32,616 nucleotides of DNA from Streptomyces albicerus. GTDB lineage: Bacteria; Actinomycetota; Actinomycetes; Streptomycetales; Streptomycetaceae. The position numbers and the translations under genes were made by a program. The notes below the pieces were generated by a model, which worked only from the letters and a program-made list of their open reading frames with translations, searched no databases and was not told where the DNA came from. The stretch spans positions 1 through 32,616 of the forward strand of contig NZ_VWMY01000096.1 in assembly GCF_008905045.1 (NCBI RefSeq), in the 5' to 3' direction. This document shows, one piece after another, positions 23,627-31,288 of the stretch. Position 1 is the first letter of the stretch, and every line of letters starts with the position of its first letter.

Positions 23627-24045
23627 ACGAGGTCTGCTGGAGGCCCGAACGCAGTCCGAAAATAGCGCATTGCCTGACCGGGCCCATTCCATTAACCTTT
23701 CCCGCGTGACTGCCGGGTCGGCCATGGGCCATCAGCGAGTTGGGTTCCCGGCCTCCGAGTGAGGCCGGGGCGGGCCAGAGGGCCGCCCTTTTTCTTGGTT
23801 TGCGCAGCGAGTTCTCGTACCGAGCGCTGCGCTGACACCGCATCGTTGCTGCGACGTTGCCACGCGTGTCGTTTCCGCGTACCCGCACGTCTGCCCTGTA
23901 GGCGCCCACCCAGACGTCCATCCCCGGGGAATTCGCAGCCATCACCATCTCCCCCACCACGGGCGTGCCCGCATTCGCCCCGTGGCGATTCCCCATGCCC
24001 TCATCCAGAAATCACTGAGCTGTAATACCGAGAAGAAAGAAGAGA
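23627..24045. other. Gene-free 420-bp stretch
   Basis: No gene supported. It holds a likely terminator at 23747-23769. The right end is lower in GC and has a purine-rich leader (GAAGAAAGAAGAG) before the next ATG, with TAATAC near 24022 as a possible -10. A minus-strand frame here is weak (see rejected items). Confidence 0.5.
23747..23769 (+). terminator. Probable terminator after the DUF4240 gene
   Basis: A 9-bp stem CCCGGCCTC / GAGGCCGGG with a 5-base loop, followed about 20 bases later by CCCTTTTTCTT. Confidence 0.6.
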
Positions 24046-24891
24046 ATGCCCAACGACTTCAATCAGCAAGTCATCGAAGAGTTCCGCGCCAACGCAGGAC
24101 AGGTCGGCGGCTATTTCGAAGGAGCGCGGCTGATCCTGCTGACCACCACTGGCGCGCGTTCCGGCAAGCCGCACACCACCCCGGTCGGCTACTACCCCGA
24201 CGGCGGCGACCGTGTGCTGGTGATCGCGTCGGCCGCCGGCGCCCCGAAGCACCCGGCCTGGTTCCACAACCTCGTCGCGCACCCTGAAGTCACTGTGGAA
24301 ACGGGAGTGTTCACGTACGAGGCCAGGGCCGAAGTCCTGGAAGGCGCCGCACGCGACAAGGCCTTCGCCCGTGCGGTCGAGGCCGACTCCGGCTGGGCGG
24401 AGTACCAGGCGAAAACCACCCGAGTGATCCCGGTGGTCGCCCTCCACGAGATCGCGAGTGGCGGCCCGCCGAACGTGAACGCGTCCTCGATGGGCCAGGC
24501 GGTCAAGGCCATCCACGACGCCTTCCGCCGCGAACTCGCCCTGATCCGCAAGGAGATCGGTGATTCGGGCGCCACTCTCGGCGCCCAGCTCCGCGTCAAC
24601 TGCCTGACCTTCTGCCAGGGCCTGCACAACCACCACACCGGCGAGGACCTCGGCATGTTCCCGTTCCTCGCCGACCGCCACCCGGAACTCACCCCGGCCC
24701 TGGACCGCCTGCGCGAGGAACATGAGCACATCGCGGCCCTGACAGCGGAGTTGAAGCGGATCATCGGCGTCGACGCCGCGGACCCCCAGTACGTACGCGA
24801 GGAGGTCGAGCGCCTCACCACCGAGCTCGAGGCCCATCTGACGTACGAGGAGGAGCAGTTGATCCCGGTACTGGACGCACCCGCCGCGTAA
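24046..24891 (+). CDS. Fusion: DDN-type F420/flavin oxidoreductase domain plus hemerythrin HHE domain
   Basis: A 281-residue two-domain protein. Residues 1-140 are a deazaflavin-dependent nitroreductase (DDN) family domain: LLTTTGARSGKPHTTPVGYY, then APKHPAWFHNLVAHPEVTVE. These use reduced F420 or flavin to reduce quinones and other substrates. Residues 150-275 are a four-helix hemerythrin domain with the full ligand set: His157, HNHHTGED (His196 or 197, Glu200), EEHEHI (His226 or 228) and EAHLTYEEEQL (His264, Glu268). A di-iron site coupled to a flavin/F420 domain suggests O2 or NO sensing or reduction. It is a single gene, with a purine-rich leader in place of a classic binding site. Confidence 0.88.
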   Translation: MPNDFNQQVIEEFRANAGQVGGYFEGARLILLTTTGARSGKPHTTPVGYYPDGGDRVLVIASAAGAPKHPAWFHNLVAHPEVTVETGVFTYEARAEVLEGAARDKAFARAVEADSGWAEYQAKTTRVIPVVALHEIASGGPPNVNASSMGQAVKAIHDAFRRELALIRKEIGDSGATLGAQLRVNCLTFCQGLHNHHTGEDLGMFPFLADRHPELTPALDRLREEHEHIAALTAELKRIIGVDAADPQYVREEVERLTTELEAHLTYEEEQLIPVLDAPAA

Positions 24892-24916
24892 GCGCTCCGC
24901 TGGAAGAACACTGATG

Positions 24917-24972
24917 TACCTGCGGGCCGGTGGGGGCTGGTCGCGCAGTTCCCCGCGCCCCTTCAGGGCGCT
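24917..24972. repeat. Dispersed Streptomyces intergenic repeat
   Basis: CCGGTGGGGGCTGGTCGCGC then AGTTCCCCGCGCCCC. I recall this segment as present in many copies in Streptomyces genomes, often behind genes. Its role is unknown. Confidence 0.6.
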
Positions 24973-25029
24973 GCCGTACCGCACCGGACTTCACCGAGGC
25001 CGCTCAGACGGATCCATCGAAGTGCGGTG

Positions 25030-25061
25030 CGGTACCCGTGCCCCTAGGGGCACGGGTACCG
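25030..25061. terminator. Perfect 32-bp palindrome, bidirectional terminator
   Basis: The arm CGGTACCCGTGCCCCT is followed at once by its exact reverse complement. It lies between the converging ends of the DDN-hemerythrin gene (24891) and the helicase gene (25081) and likely stops both. Confidence 0.75.
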
Positions 25062-25080
25062 AGCAGTTCCCGGACAACGC

Positions 25081-27171
25081 TCACTCGAACGGCAAGGGCC
25101 GCGCGTGCACCACGTCCAACCGCGACACCGCCCGCGTCAGCACGACATACAGCCGATGCAGCCCTCGCCCCGGCCCCCGCCCCCGCACCTCTCCCTCGGA
25201 CGCCTCCGCGGACGCCTCCGCGATCGCCGCCGGCTCGACGGCGACTACATGGTCGTACTCGAGCCCCTTCGCCACTCCCGCCCCCAACACCGTGACCCGC
25301 GCCCCCAGTTGGTCCACTCCTGCCACCTCGACCCCCGCGCCTCGGAGCGCCTCCCACACCCGTACGAACTCCGAGTCGGCCGCGACGACCCCCACGGACC
25401 CTTCGTACGCGAGCGCACGCCGCACGGCGGCGACGGCCTCGCCGAGTACGTCGTCGGTCCGCAGCACCCTCAACTCCCCATCCCGCCGCAGGGATCGCGC
25501 CGCAGGCACCCCCACGTCCAGCCGCGCCAGCACCCGGTTCGCCAGCTCGACCACCACCTCCGGTACCCGGAACCCGGTGGTCAACGGCACGACCACCGCC
25601 TCCGGCTTGCCCAGATGCCCGAGCAGTTCGCTCCACTCGCGGGCGGCCCACGGTGTGGTTCCCTGCGCGAGATCACCGAGCACCGTGACCGACCCGAAGG
25701 CCGCCCGCCGCCCGATCGCCCGGCACTCCATCGGTGACAGATCCTGCGCCTCGTCGATGACCAAGTGCCCGTACCCTTCCGGGTGTTCGACGAGTCCGGC
25801 GACCTCGTCGAGGAGCACGAGATCGGCCGCGGACCACCGCGCGGACTTCCACGACCGGGGCGGCCGCGCCCACAGGACCGCCTTCTGCTCGTCCGCGTCC
25901 AGCACCCCGTCCGCCGCCGCGGCCAGCGCGCCCGGGTCGGTGAGCAGCTCCGCGACGACCTCCTCCGGCCGCACCTTGGGCCACACGGCGTCGACGTACG
26001 CGCCGACGGGCCGCGCCCTCGAGATCTTCTGCACCCAGGCGTTCGTCTGGGGCCCGGCGCGCCGTTCGGCCCGCTCCCGCACGTACCGCACGATCCGCGT
26101 CCGGACGCGCTCACGCCCGACGGCGTACGGCGGTTCCTCGGCCCGTACGCCCGCCACGATCCGCGCGAGCACGTCACCGGGCACCCGCCACCGGTACGAA
26201 CCGTCGGGCACCGCAAGGTCGTTGGCGACGTCCGGGTTCGGGTTCACGCGGGCGTACAGCGCGCGCCGCAGCACCTCCGCCGTCCGCGCGTCATGCTTGA
26301 CGACGGCCGCGGCCTCGTCGTCCTCGCCCCTGACCGGATGCCGCCCGATCTCGTCCCCGATCGTGGACTGCCGCACGCCCGTCTCGCCGAGCGCGGGCAG
26401 TACCTCCGAGATGTAGGAGAGGAAGGTGCGGTTCGGCCCCAGGATCAGCAGTCCGCCCCGCTGGACGCGCTGCGGGAACGTGTAGAGCAGGTACGCGGCC
26501 CGGTGCAGCCCGACGGCCGTCTTCCCGGTGCCCGGCGCGCCCTGCACGCACACGGACACGGTGAGGTCCGCCCGTACGAGATCGTCCTGCTCGGGCTGGA
26601 TGGTCGCGGCGATGTCGCGCATGGGTCCGACGCGGGGCCGCTCGATCTCACCGGCGAGGATGCGGCTCTCCTCGTGCGGGCGCCCCTCGGCCAGGTGCTC
26701 GTCCTCAAGGCCCGTGAGGTCGGCCGAGTCCCCCCGGCTTCCCGGCGCCCAGCCGAACCGCCGCCGCACCCGCACACCCTGTGGATCGCGGGCGCTCGCT
26801 TGGTAGAAGGCGCGCGAGACGGGGGCGCGCCAGTCGACGACGAGGGGTGGAGCGGACGGGTGCTCGGTGATCCTCCGCCGTCCGACGTGATAGCTCTGCC
26901 CGGCGTGATCACCGGCGGTTGCGCGATCCCGTCCGAAGTCCAACCGCCCGAAGAACAACGGTCCTTCGGGCAGTTCCCGCATCTCCTTCGCCCGGCTGCG
27001 GAGCCGGTACCCGAGCACCTCGGCGTCGGCGCCGGAGGCGGAGACGTCCTCCCCGGCGACGACGTGTTCCTGAGCACCTTCGACCATCGCGGCGAGGGCC
27101 GCGCGGCAGGTGTCGTGGTAGACGCGTTCCTGGGTGAGGGAGGTGGCGAGAGCGGGGTCGGGTGACGTCAT
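25081..27171 (-). CDS. HelD-like superfamily 1 helicase (RNA polymerase-associated)
   Basis: A 696-residue ATPase. The N-terminal 80 residues are helical and charged, as in HelD proteins, followed by the conserved FFGRLDFG and GRRRI..PPLVVDWRAPVSRAFY. Motif I (GAPGTGKT, 211-218), motif II (DEAQD, 473-477), TTGFRVP, GLEYDHVVAVEP and LYVVLTRAVSRL complete the UvrD/Rep-type core. HelD factors displace nucleic acid from stalled RNA polymerase, and relatives (HelR) give rifamycin tolerance. I see no rifamycin-associated element upstream. The ATG at 27171 has no ribosome binding site but a promoter 7 bases away, so the mRNA is probably leaderless. Confidence 0.88.
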   Translation of the reverse strand: MTSPDPALATSLTQERVYHDTCRAALAAMVEGAQEHVVAGEDVSASGADAEVLGYRLRSRAKEMRELPEGPLFFGRLDFGRDRATAGDHAGQSYHVGRRRITEHPSAPPLVVDWRAPVSRAFYQASARDPQGVRVRRRFGWAPGSRGDSADLTGLEDEHLAEGRPHEESRILAGEIERPRVGPMRDIAATIQPEQDDLVRADLTVSVCVQGAPGTGKTAVGLHRAAYLLYTFPQRVQRGGLLILGPNRTFLSYISEVLPALGETGVRQSTIGDEIGRHPVRGEDDEAAAVVKHDARTAEVLRRALYARVNPNPDVANDLAVPDGSYRWRVPGDVLARIVAGVRAEEPPYAVGRERVRTRIVRYVRERAERRAGPQTNAWVQKISRARPVGAYVDAVWPKVRPEEVVAELLTDPGALAAAADGVLDADEQKAVLWARPPRSWKSARWSAADLVLLDEVAGLVEHPEGYGHLVIDEAQDLSPMECRAIGRRAAFGSVTVLGDLAQGTTPWAAREWSELLGHLGKPEAVVVPLTTGFRVPEVVVELANRVLARLDVGVPAARSLRRDGELRVLRTDDVLGEAVAAVRRALAYEGSVGVVAADSEFVRVWEALRGAGVEVAGVDQLGARVTVLGAGVAKGLEYDHVVAVEPAAIAEASAEASEGEVRGRGPGRGLHRLYVVLTRAVSRLDVVHARPLPFE

Positions 27172-27178
27172 TCGAGTG

Positions 27179-27206
27179 AGGATACCCGAATACGTAACCG
27201 AGTTAA
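27179..27206 (-). promoter_or_regulatory. Leaderless promoter of the HelD-like gene
   Basis: On the minus strand TTAACT (-35) and TATCCT (-10) are 16 bases apart. The -10 ends 7 bases before the ATG, so transcription should begin at or near the A of the start codon. Confidence 0.5.
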
Positions 27207-27251
27207 ATTTCTTACCGTGTTACGCAGACACTCCGGCCGAGGGGCGGCCGG

Positions 27252-27317
27252 CATCACGCGTCACCCATCACGCATCACGGTCATACATCACGCATCACAC
27301 GTCGCACGCGTCACGCG
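27252..27317. repeat. CATCACGC-type microsatellite
   Basis: CATCACG(C) and variants occur about eight times in 66 bp (CATCACGCGTCACCCATCAC and on) between the helicase promoter and the end of the TetR gene. Confidence 0.7.
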
Positions 27318-27982
27318 TACCCGGGCAGCCCCTCCCCGAGCCGCGCGAACGCCCCCTCCGCCGCGGCGACGGCATCCCGCCGCACCTCCGCGAGCCGCTC
27401 GCCCGCCGCGATCCGCCGCCAGTTCTCCAGTGCGAGGATCCGCTGCACGGCGACGATCTGACCGGCGGCGAGCCGGGCCTCCAGGTCTCCGCCGAGCGCC
27501 TCGGCGAGGGCGGCCTCGGACCGCTCCAGGTACTCGTACAGCCGCGCCACGAGCGACGGAGTCCCGTACAGCAACCGGTGAAAGGCAAGAACAGCCGGAT
27601 GCCCATTGACCCCGGTCACGGGGTCGCTCCGCTCGATCCCGGCCAGAAAGTGCCGCCGGAGCGCATCGATCGGGGACTGCCCCGGCGCCCGCGCGCCGAC
27701 CACCCGCGCGGCCTCGGCCCGGTGATCGGCGAACCGGTGCAGGACCAGGTCTTCCTTGGTGGGGAAGTACCGAAAGAGGGTCGGCTTGGAGATCTCGGCC
27801 GCGGCGGCGACTTCCGCGACGGAGACCCTCTCGAACCCCTTCTCCAGGAAGAGCGAGATGGCGATATCCGACACGTCCTGGTACATCCGCAGCTTCTTGC
27901 GCTCACGCAGTCCCATCGCACCGGCAGCGGCCACGGCGCCGCCCGTCGCGCCCGCAGCGCTCTTCGCACCCGTCTCGCCCAT
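27311..27982 (-). CDS. TetR-family regulator
   Basis: A 223-residue regulator. After a 23-residue Gly/Ala-rich start, the HTH lies at about 32-72: MYQDVSDIAISLFLEKGFER, VSVAEVAAAAEISKPTLFRY, FPTKEDLVLHRFADH. The C-terminal ligand domain (LAFHRLLYGTPSLVARLYEY) has no known ligand. The ATG at 27982 gives the longest product; the ATG at 27916 (GLRERKK) could be the true start. It is divergent from the quinone-oxidoreductase gene and probably binds between them, although that spacer also carries a SoxR-type box. Confidence 0.88.
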   Translation of the reverse strand: MGETGAKSAAGATGGAVAAAGAMGLRERKKLRMYQDVSDIAISLFLEKGFERVSVAEVAAAAEISKPTLFRYFPTKEDLVLHRFADHRAEAARVVGARAPGQSPIDALRRHFLAGIERSDPVTGVNGHPAVLAFHRLLYGTPSLVARLYEYLERSEAALAEALGGDLEARLAAGQIVAVQRILALENWRRIAAGERLAEVRRDAVAAAEGAFARLGEGLPGYA

Positions 27983-28007
27983 GCCCCGAGCCTACGCACC
28001 TTCCGGA

Positions 28008-28081
28008 CTCTCCCCTTCCTCTCTCCCTCCCCCTCCTCTCTCCCTCCCTCCTCTCTCTCCTTCTCCCTCTCTCCCCCTCCC
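28008..28081. repeat. 74-nt pure C/T tract
   Basis: All 74 bases on the plus strand are pyrimidines, in CTCTCC and CCCTCC blocks. Such homopurine-homopyrimidine runs can form triplex DNA. It lies between a divergent gene pair, directly before the SoxR-type box. Confidence 0.9.
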
Positions 28082-28085
28082 GCAC

Positions 28086-28116
28086 TTGACCTCGACCAAA
28101 CTTGAGGTCAAAGACT
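28086..28116 (+). promoter_or_regulatory. SoxR-type box with 19-bp promoter spacer
   Basis: TTGACCTC (28086-28093) and GAGGTCAA (28104-28111) form a perfect 8-bp inverted repeat. TTGACC serves as -35, and 19 bases later AAGACT is a possible -10. The long spacer with a CCTC..GAGG dyad is the hallmark of MerR-family activation, and the sequence resembles published SoxR boxes (TTGACCTCAAG-CTTGAGG). Confidence 0.65.
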
Positions 28117-28153
28117 GCACGCGTACGTAGGCCCCTCTCCTCTGGAGATCCCC

Positions 28154-29125
28154 ATGCGAGCAGCCCAGGTGACGAAGTTCGGCGACCCTTCGGTTCTGAT
28201 CACGGCCGATCTCCCGGACCCGGTCCCGGCGCCCGGCGAGGTACTGATCGACGTCGCGTACGCGGACACGATCTTCGTGGAGACGCAGATACGGTCCGGC
28301 TGGGGCGGTGAATTCTTCCCGGTGACCCCTCCGTACGTCCCCGGGGGCGGCGTTTCGGGTGTCGTGAGCGCCCTGGGCCCGGACGTCCCCGCGGAGTGGC
28401 TGGGCCGCCGGGTCACCGCCTTCGTGACGGGCAGCTATGCGGAACGGGCCGTGGCCGCGACCTCGGCCCTGACGGTCGTACCGGACTCCCTGGACCTCCT
28501 CCAGGCCGCGGCCCTGGTCCACGACGGCGTCACGGCGACGGGCCTGATGGAACTCACCGCGGTGACCGAAACGGACCGAGTCCTGATCCTGGGCGCCTCG
28601 GGCGGCATGGGCACGCTCCTCGTCCAGCTGGCTCATGCACGGGGTGCCCGAGTGGTGGCCGCGGCTCGAGGAGAGGCGAAGTCCGCGCTGGTCCGGGACC
28701 TGGGCGCGGACGCGACGGTCGACACGAACTCGCCCGACTGGCCGGCTCGGGCCCGTCACGCCCTGGGCGGCGCCGACGGGTCGGCGGACGTGGTCCTGGA
28801 CGGAGTGGGCGGCGAACCAGGCGCTTCCGCCTTCCCGCTGACAGCCGACGGCGGCCGCTTCTCGGCCCACGGCGCCCCGACCGGCGGCTTCGCCACCCTG
28901 GACCCGACGGAAGCCAAGCGCCGCGACATCACGCTCTTCGGCATCGCCGACGTCCAGTTCACCCCGGCAGACGTCCGGCGCCTAACGGCCTCCGCTCTCG
29001 CGGAGGCCGCGGCGGGGCGGTTGCGGCCGGTGATCGGGGAGGTGTTCTCGCTGGAGGGGGCGGGGGAGGCGCATGCGGCTGTTGAGGGGCGGGGGTTGGT
29101 GGGGAAGGTGGTGCTGAAGATGTGA
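28154..29125 (+). CDS. Quinone oxidoreductase-like MDR/zinc-type dehydrogenase
   Basis: A 323-residue medium-chain dehydrogenase: MRAAQVTKFGDPSVLITADL, PYVPGGGVSGVVSALGPDVP, AALVHDGVTATGLMELTAV and the NADPH site VLILGASGGMGTLLVQLAHA, ending EAHAAVEGRGLVGKVVLKM. The catalytic zinc Cys is absent, as in quinone oxidoreductases, which reduce quinones with NADPH. The ATG at 28154 follows GGAG. A SoxR-type box is centred about 55 bp upstream. In S. coelicolor an oxidoreductase of this type (SCO4266) is, to my memory, one of the few SoxR targets. It is divergent from a TetR gene. Confidence 0.88.
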   Translation: MRAAQVTKFGDPSVLITADLPDPVPAPGEVLIDVAYADTIFVETQIRSGWGGEFFPVTPPYVPGGGVSGVVSALGPDVPAEWLGRRVTAFVTGSYAERAVAATSALTVVPDSLDLLQAAALVHDGVTATGLMELTAVTETDRVLILGASGGMGTLLVQLAHARGARVVAAARGEAKSALVRDLGADATVDTNSPDWPARARHALGGADGSADVVLDGVGGEPGASAFPLTADGGRFSAHGAPTGGFATLDPTEAKRRDITLFGIADVQFTPADVRRLTASALAEAAAGRLRPVIGEVFSLEGAGEAHAAVEGRGLVGKVVLKM

Positions 29126-29182
29126 GGGCGAGGGTCGGGGGAGCCGGTCGCGGCTGCCTCCGCAGGGCGAGGCCTCCGGACC

Positions 29183-31135
29183 TCAGGGCGTCGGGCGGGG
29201 CCTCGGCCTCGAAAGGCCGAGTGATGCGGTGGCCGCGGCCAGCGTCATCGCGTACGCGTCCACCGCCCGCTGGACGTTCGGGGTGTCCAGCGCATCGCCG
29301 GTCACCAGCCGGTCGAGGTCGATGTACGCGGACCGGACCTGCTCGATCCACCGGTAGACCTGCCAGTCCTGCTCCCACCCCTTGGTACAGCGCTCCGGAA
29401 GCGTTTCGCTCCACCCCCGGAACATGCGTTGCCGGATCTCGGGCAGTGTGGGCGTCAGGTGGAGATGGCGTACGAGGTCGTAGAGGGGATCCCCGATCAT
29501 CGCCATCTCCCAGTCGATGATGGTCAGCCCGCCGCGCCGCCCGTCGCGCACCAGGTTCCACGGGTTGAGGTCACCGTGGAGCAGCACGGGATCGCGTGGG
29601 GTCACCCTGTGCCGGCCGAGGATCTCGCTGAGCCGTTTCCCGCCCGGGAGCCCCCGCTTGCACGCCTCACGCCGGGATGCCTCGGGGAGGTCGTTCACCA
29701 GCCGTACGAGTTCGTTGCTGAGCCAGCCGTAGAAGTCCGCCTGACCCTCCGCCGGGTCCAGCAGGCTGTGATCGATGCACGCCAACTCGGCAAGCTGCTC
29801 CACGAGTTGGTCGGCCTCGTTCGGCGTCAGCCCCTGCACAGGGTGGTTGGGCGGCTGGTCCGGGGCCGTGGGTCCTTCATACGTGTGGATCGTGAAGTGG
29901 CAGTCCTGGCTGTCGTATCCCAGGGCCAGTGCCCTCGGCGCCCTGACGCCGGCCTTCGACTCCTCGATGACCTTCAGGACCGCGTGCTCGCTGAGAAAAC
30001 CCCGTTCGCGACGAAGCACCTCACCGGCCATGCGCCGCACAACGACCTGAGGCTCGAAGCCCGGCACCTTGACCACGGTGTTGAGATGGGCGGTGCCCCT
30101 GAACACCCGTTTGGCGGAGGCCTCGCCCTCCTGAGCCAGTGCCGAGTCCACTTCGGGACGCCGGAAGTCCGGGCACTCCGGCAAGCGCCCGTCCGGCGTC
30201 CAGCGGAACACCTCGGCCGGCCGTGCTTCCCCGAGACGTACGACCCGCGCCGCCTGCCATCGGTACAGAGCGCGTTCGATCTCGCCGTCGGCCGGCACCT
30301 TGACCAGCCGAAGCGGTTCGGCGGCCCTCTCCAGGGTGCCGCGGATCTCCGGTACGGCCTCGGCGAGCCTGGTGCGGTCGAGCTCCGCGCCGAGCGATCT
30401 CGCCGCTCGCCTCACGTCGGTGTAGACGGACTGGATCCGTACGAACGCGAGGTAGTGCGGCAGGTCTTTGGAGAGGCTGTAAGCCGCCATGGGTCTGACG
30501 CTCTGCACGGCCTTCACCCAAGCATCGATCACTTCCTGCTGCTGATGCTCGGGGTACCGCATCCGCACGAGATGGCTGGCCAGGTCGTAGAGCGGATCTC
30601 CATATGTCGCCGATCTCCAGTCGAGGCAGACCACCGAGGGGTCTTCCCCTTCCCCGCCCTCCCTGATGATCACCTTGCTCCGACGGAGGTCGGCGTGCAG
30701 CAGGCTGTAGGGGCGGCGGGCCATGCTCGGTACGCGCTCCGCAAACCGGACCAACGAGTCCTCGGGCACTCCGAGTACGCCGAACAGCCCACCTAGTTCA
30801 GTCCAATTGGCTTGGCGCAGACGTGCGGTGGCCAGCCGCGCGAAGCTGCCCAGAAACGCCTTGCTGTCCCTCTCGTTGTGCGGCCAGTCGGGGGGAAGCG
30901 AGGGCAGCGCCTCCTTGCGCACCTGGGTCAGCCCCGCGAGGAACTCCGCGAGCTTGCCGATCAGCAGGGAATCGACGGGCTTCCCACCGGGACACTTGCG
31001 CTCGAGCCTCTCACCCGGGGCCTGACCGGGTGCCCCGAGCCCGCCGCGGAAGACCGGGCGCCACGAGGTCTGGGGGAACCGCACCCGAACGGCAGCGGCG
31101 ACTGCCGACACGTCCGACCAGGTCCTGATGGCCAC
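29183..31135 (-). CDS. Tandem aminoglycoside phosphotransferase-like protein (two APH domains)
   Basis: A 650-residue protein with two APH/choline kinase-type domains. The first (about 1-290) lacks a visible N-lobe. Its catalytic loop LLHADLRRSK (His147, Asp149) has Lys154 in place of the metal-binding Asn, although LDWRSATYGDPLYDL is intact. The second (about 340-630) is complete: NTVVKVPGFEPQVVVRRM, the loop LLHGDLNPWN (His520, Asp522, Asn527) and IIDWEMAMIGDPLYDL. Domain one is probably a pseudokinase or is truncated, domain two active. The substrate may be an antibiotic, a sugar or a small metabolite. The GTG at 31135 has GGGAG six bases upstream. It lies 153 bp after a GntR gene on the same strand. 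Confidence 0.82.
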   Translation of the reverse strand: MAIRTWSDVSAVAAAVRVRFPQTSWRPVFRGGLGAPGQAPGERLERKCPGGKPVDSLLIGKLAEFLAGLTQVRKEALPSLPPDWPHNERDSKAFLGSFARLATARLRQANWTELGGLFGVLGVPEDSLVRFAERVPSMARRPYSLLHADLRRSKVIIREGGEGEDPSVVCLDWRSATYGDPLYDLASHLVRMRYPEHQQQEVIDAWVKAVQSVRPMAAYSLSKDLPHYLAFVRIQSVYTDVRRAARSLGAELDRTRLAEAVPEIRGTLERAAEPLRLVKVPADGEIERALYRWQAARVVRLGEARPAEVFRWTPDGRLPECPDFRRPEVDSALAQEGEASAKRVFRGTAHLNTVVKVPGFEPQVVVRRMAGEVLRRERGFLSEHAVLKVIEESKAGVRAPRALALGYDSQDCHFTIHTYEGPTAPDQPPNHPVQGLTPNEADQLVEQLAELACIDHSLLDPAEGQADFYGWLSNELVRLVNDLPEASRREACKRGLPGGKRLSEILGRHRVTPRDPVLLHGDLNPWNLVRDGRRGGLTIIDWEMAMIGDPLYDLVRHLHLTPTLPEIRQRMFRGWSETLPERCTKGWEQDWQVYRWIEQVRSAYIDLDRLVTGDALDTPNVQRAVDAYAMTLAAATASLGLSRPRPRPTP

Positions 31136-31166
31136 GTACTACTCCCGGATCCATCGCGCGGGACTT

Positions 31167-31210
31167 CGCTAAGGAATGCACGCCCTAGAATAGTGATGCA
31201 AACCTTAGCG
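31167..31210. promoter_or_regulatory. Operator-like inverted repeat before the APH gene
   Basis: Arms CGCTAAGGAATGCA and TGCAAACCTTAGCG pair at 12 of 14 positions around a 16-base centre containing TATTCT on the minus strand. It may be a regulator site or hairpin between the GntR and APH genes. Confidence 0.45.
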
Positions 31211-31288
31211 GCGCTCGACTCTTGATACACCACGAGGCGTCCCTCTGAGCGCACCTCATCACATCTGTAACGATGCCGTGTTTTGGCG

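Noticed and set aside
23433..23996. Minus-strand frame of 187 residues in the spacer between DUF4240 and DDN-hemerythrin genes
   Set aside because: Third-position GC is lower than in the real genes, it overlaps the 3' end of DUF4240 and a terminator hairpin, and no motif is recognisable.
27172..27310. Rifamycin-associated element before the HelD-like gene
   Set aside because: No GGGGCTTGC/GCAAGCCCC dyad is present, so a rifamycin-specific role is not supported.
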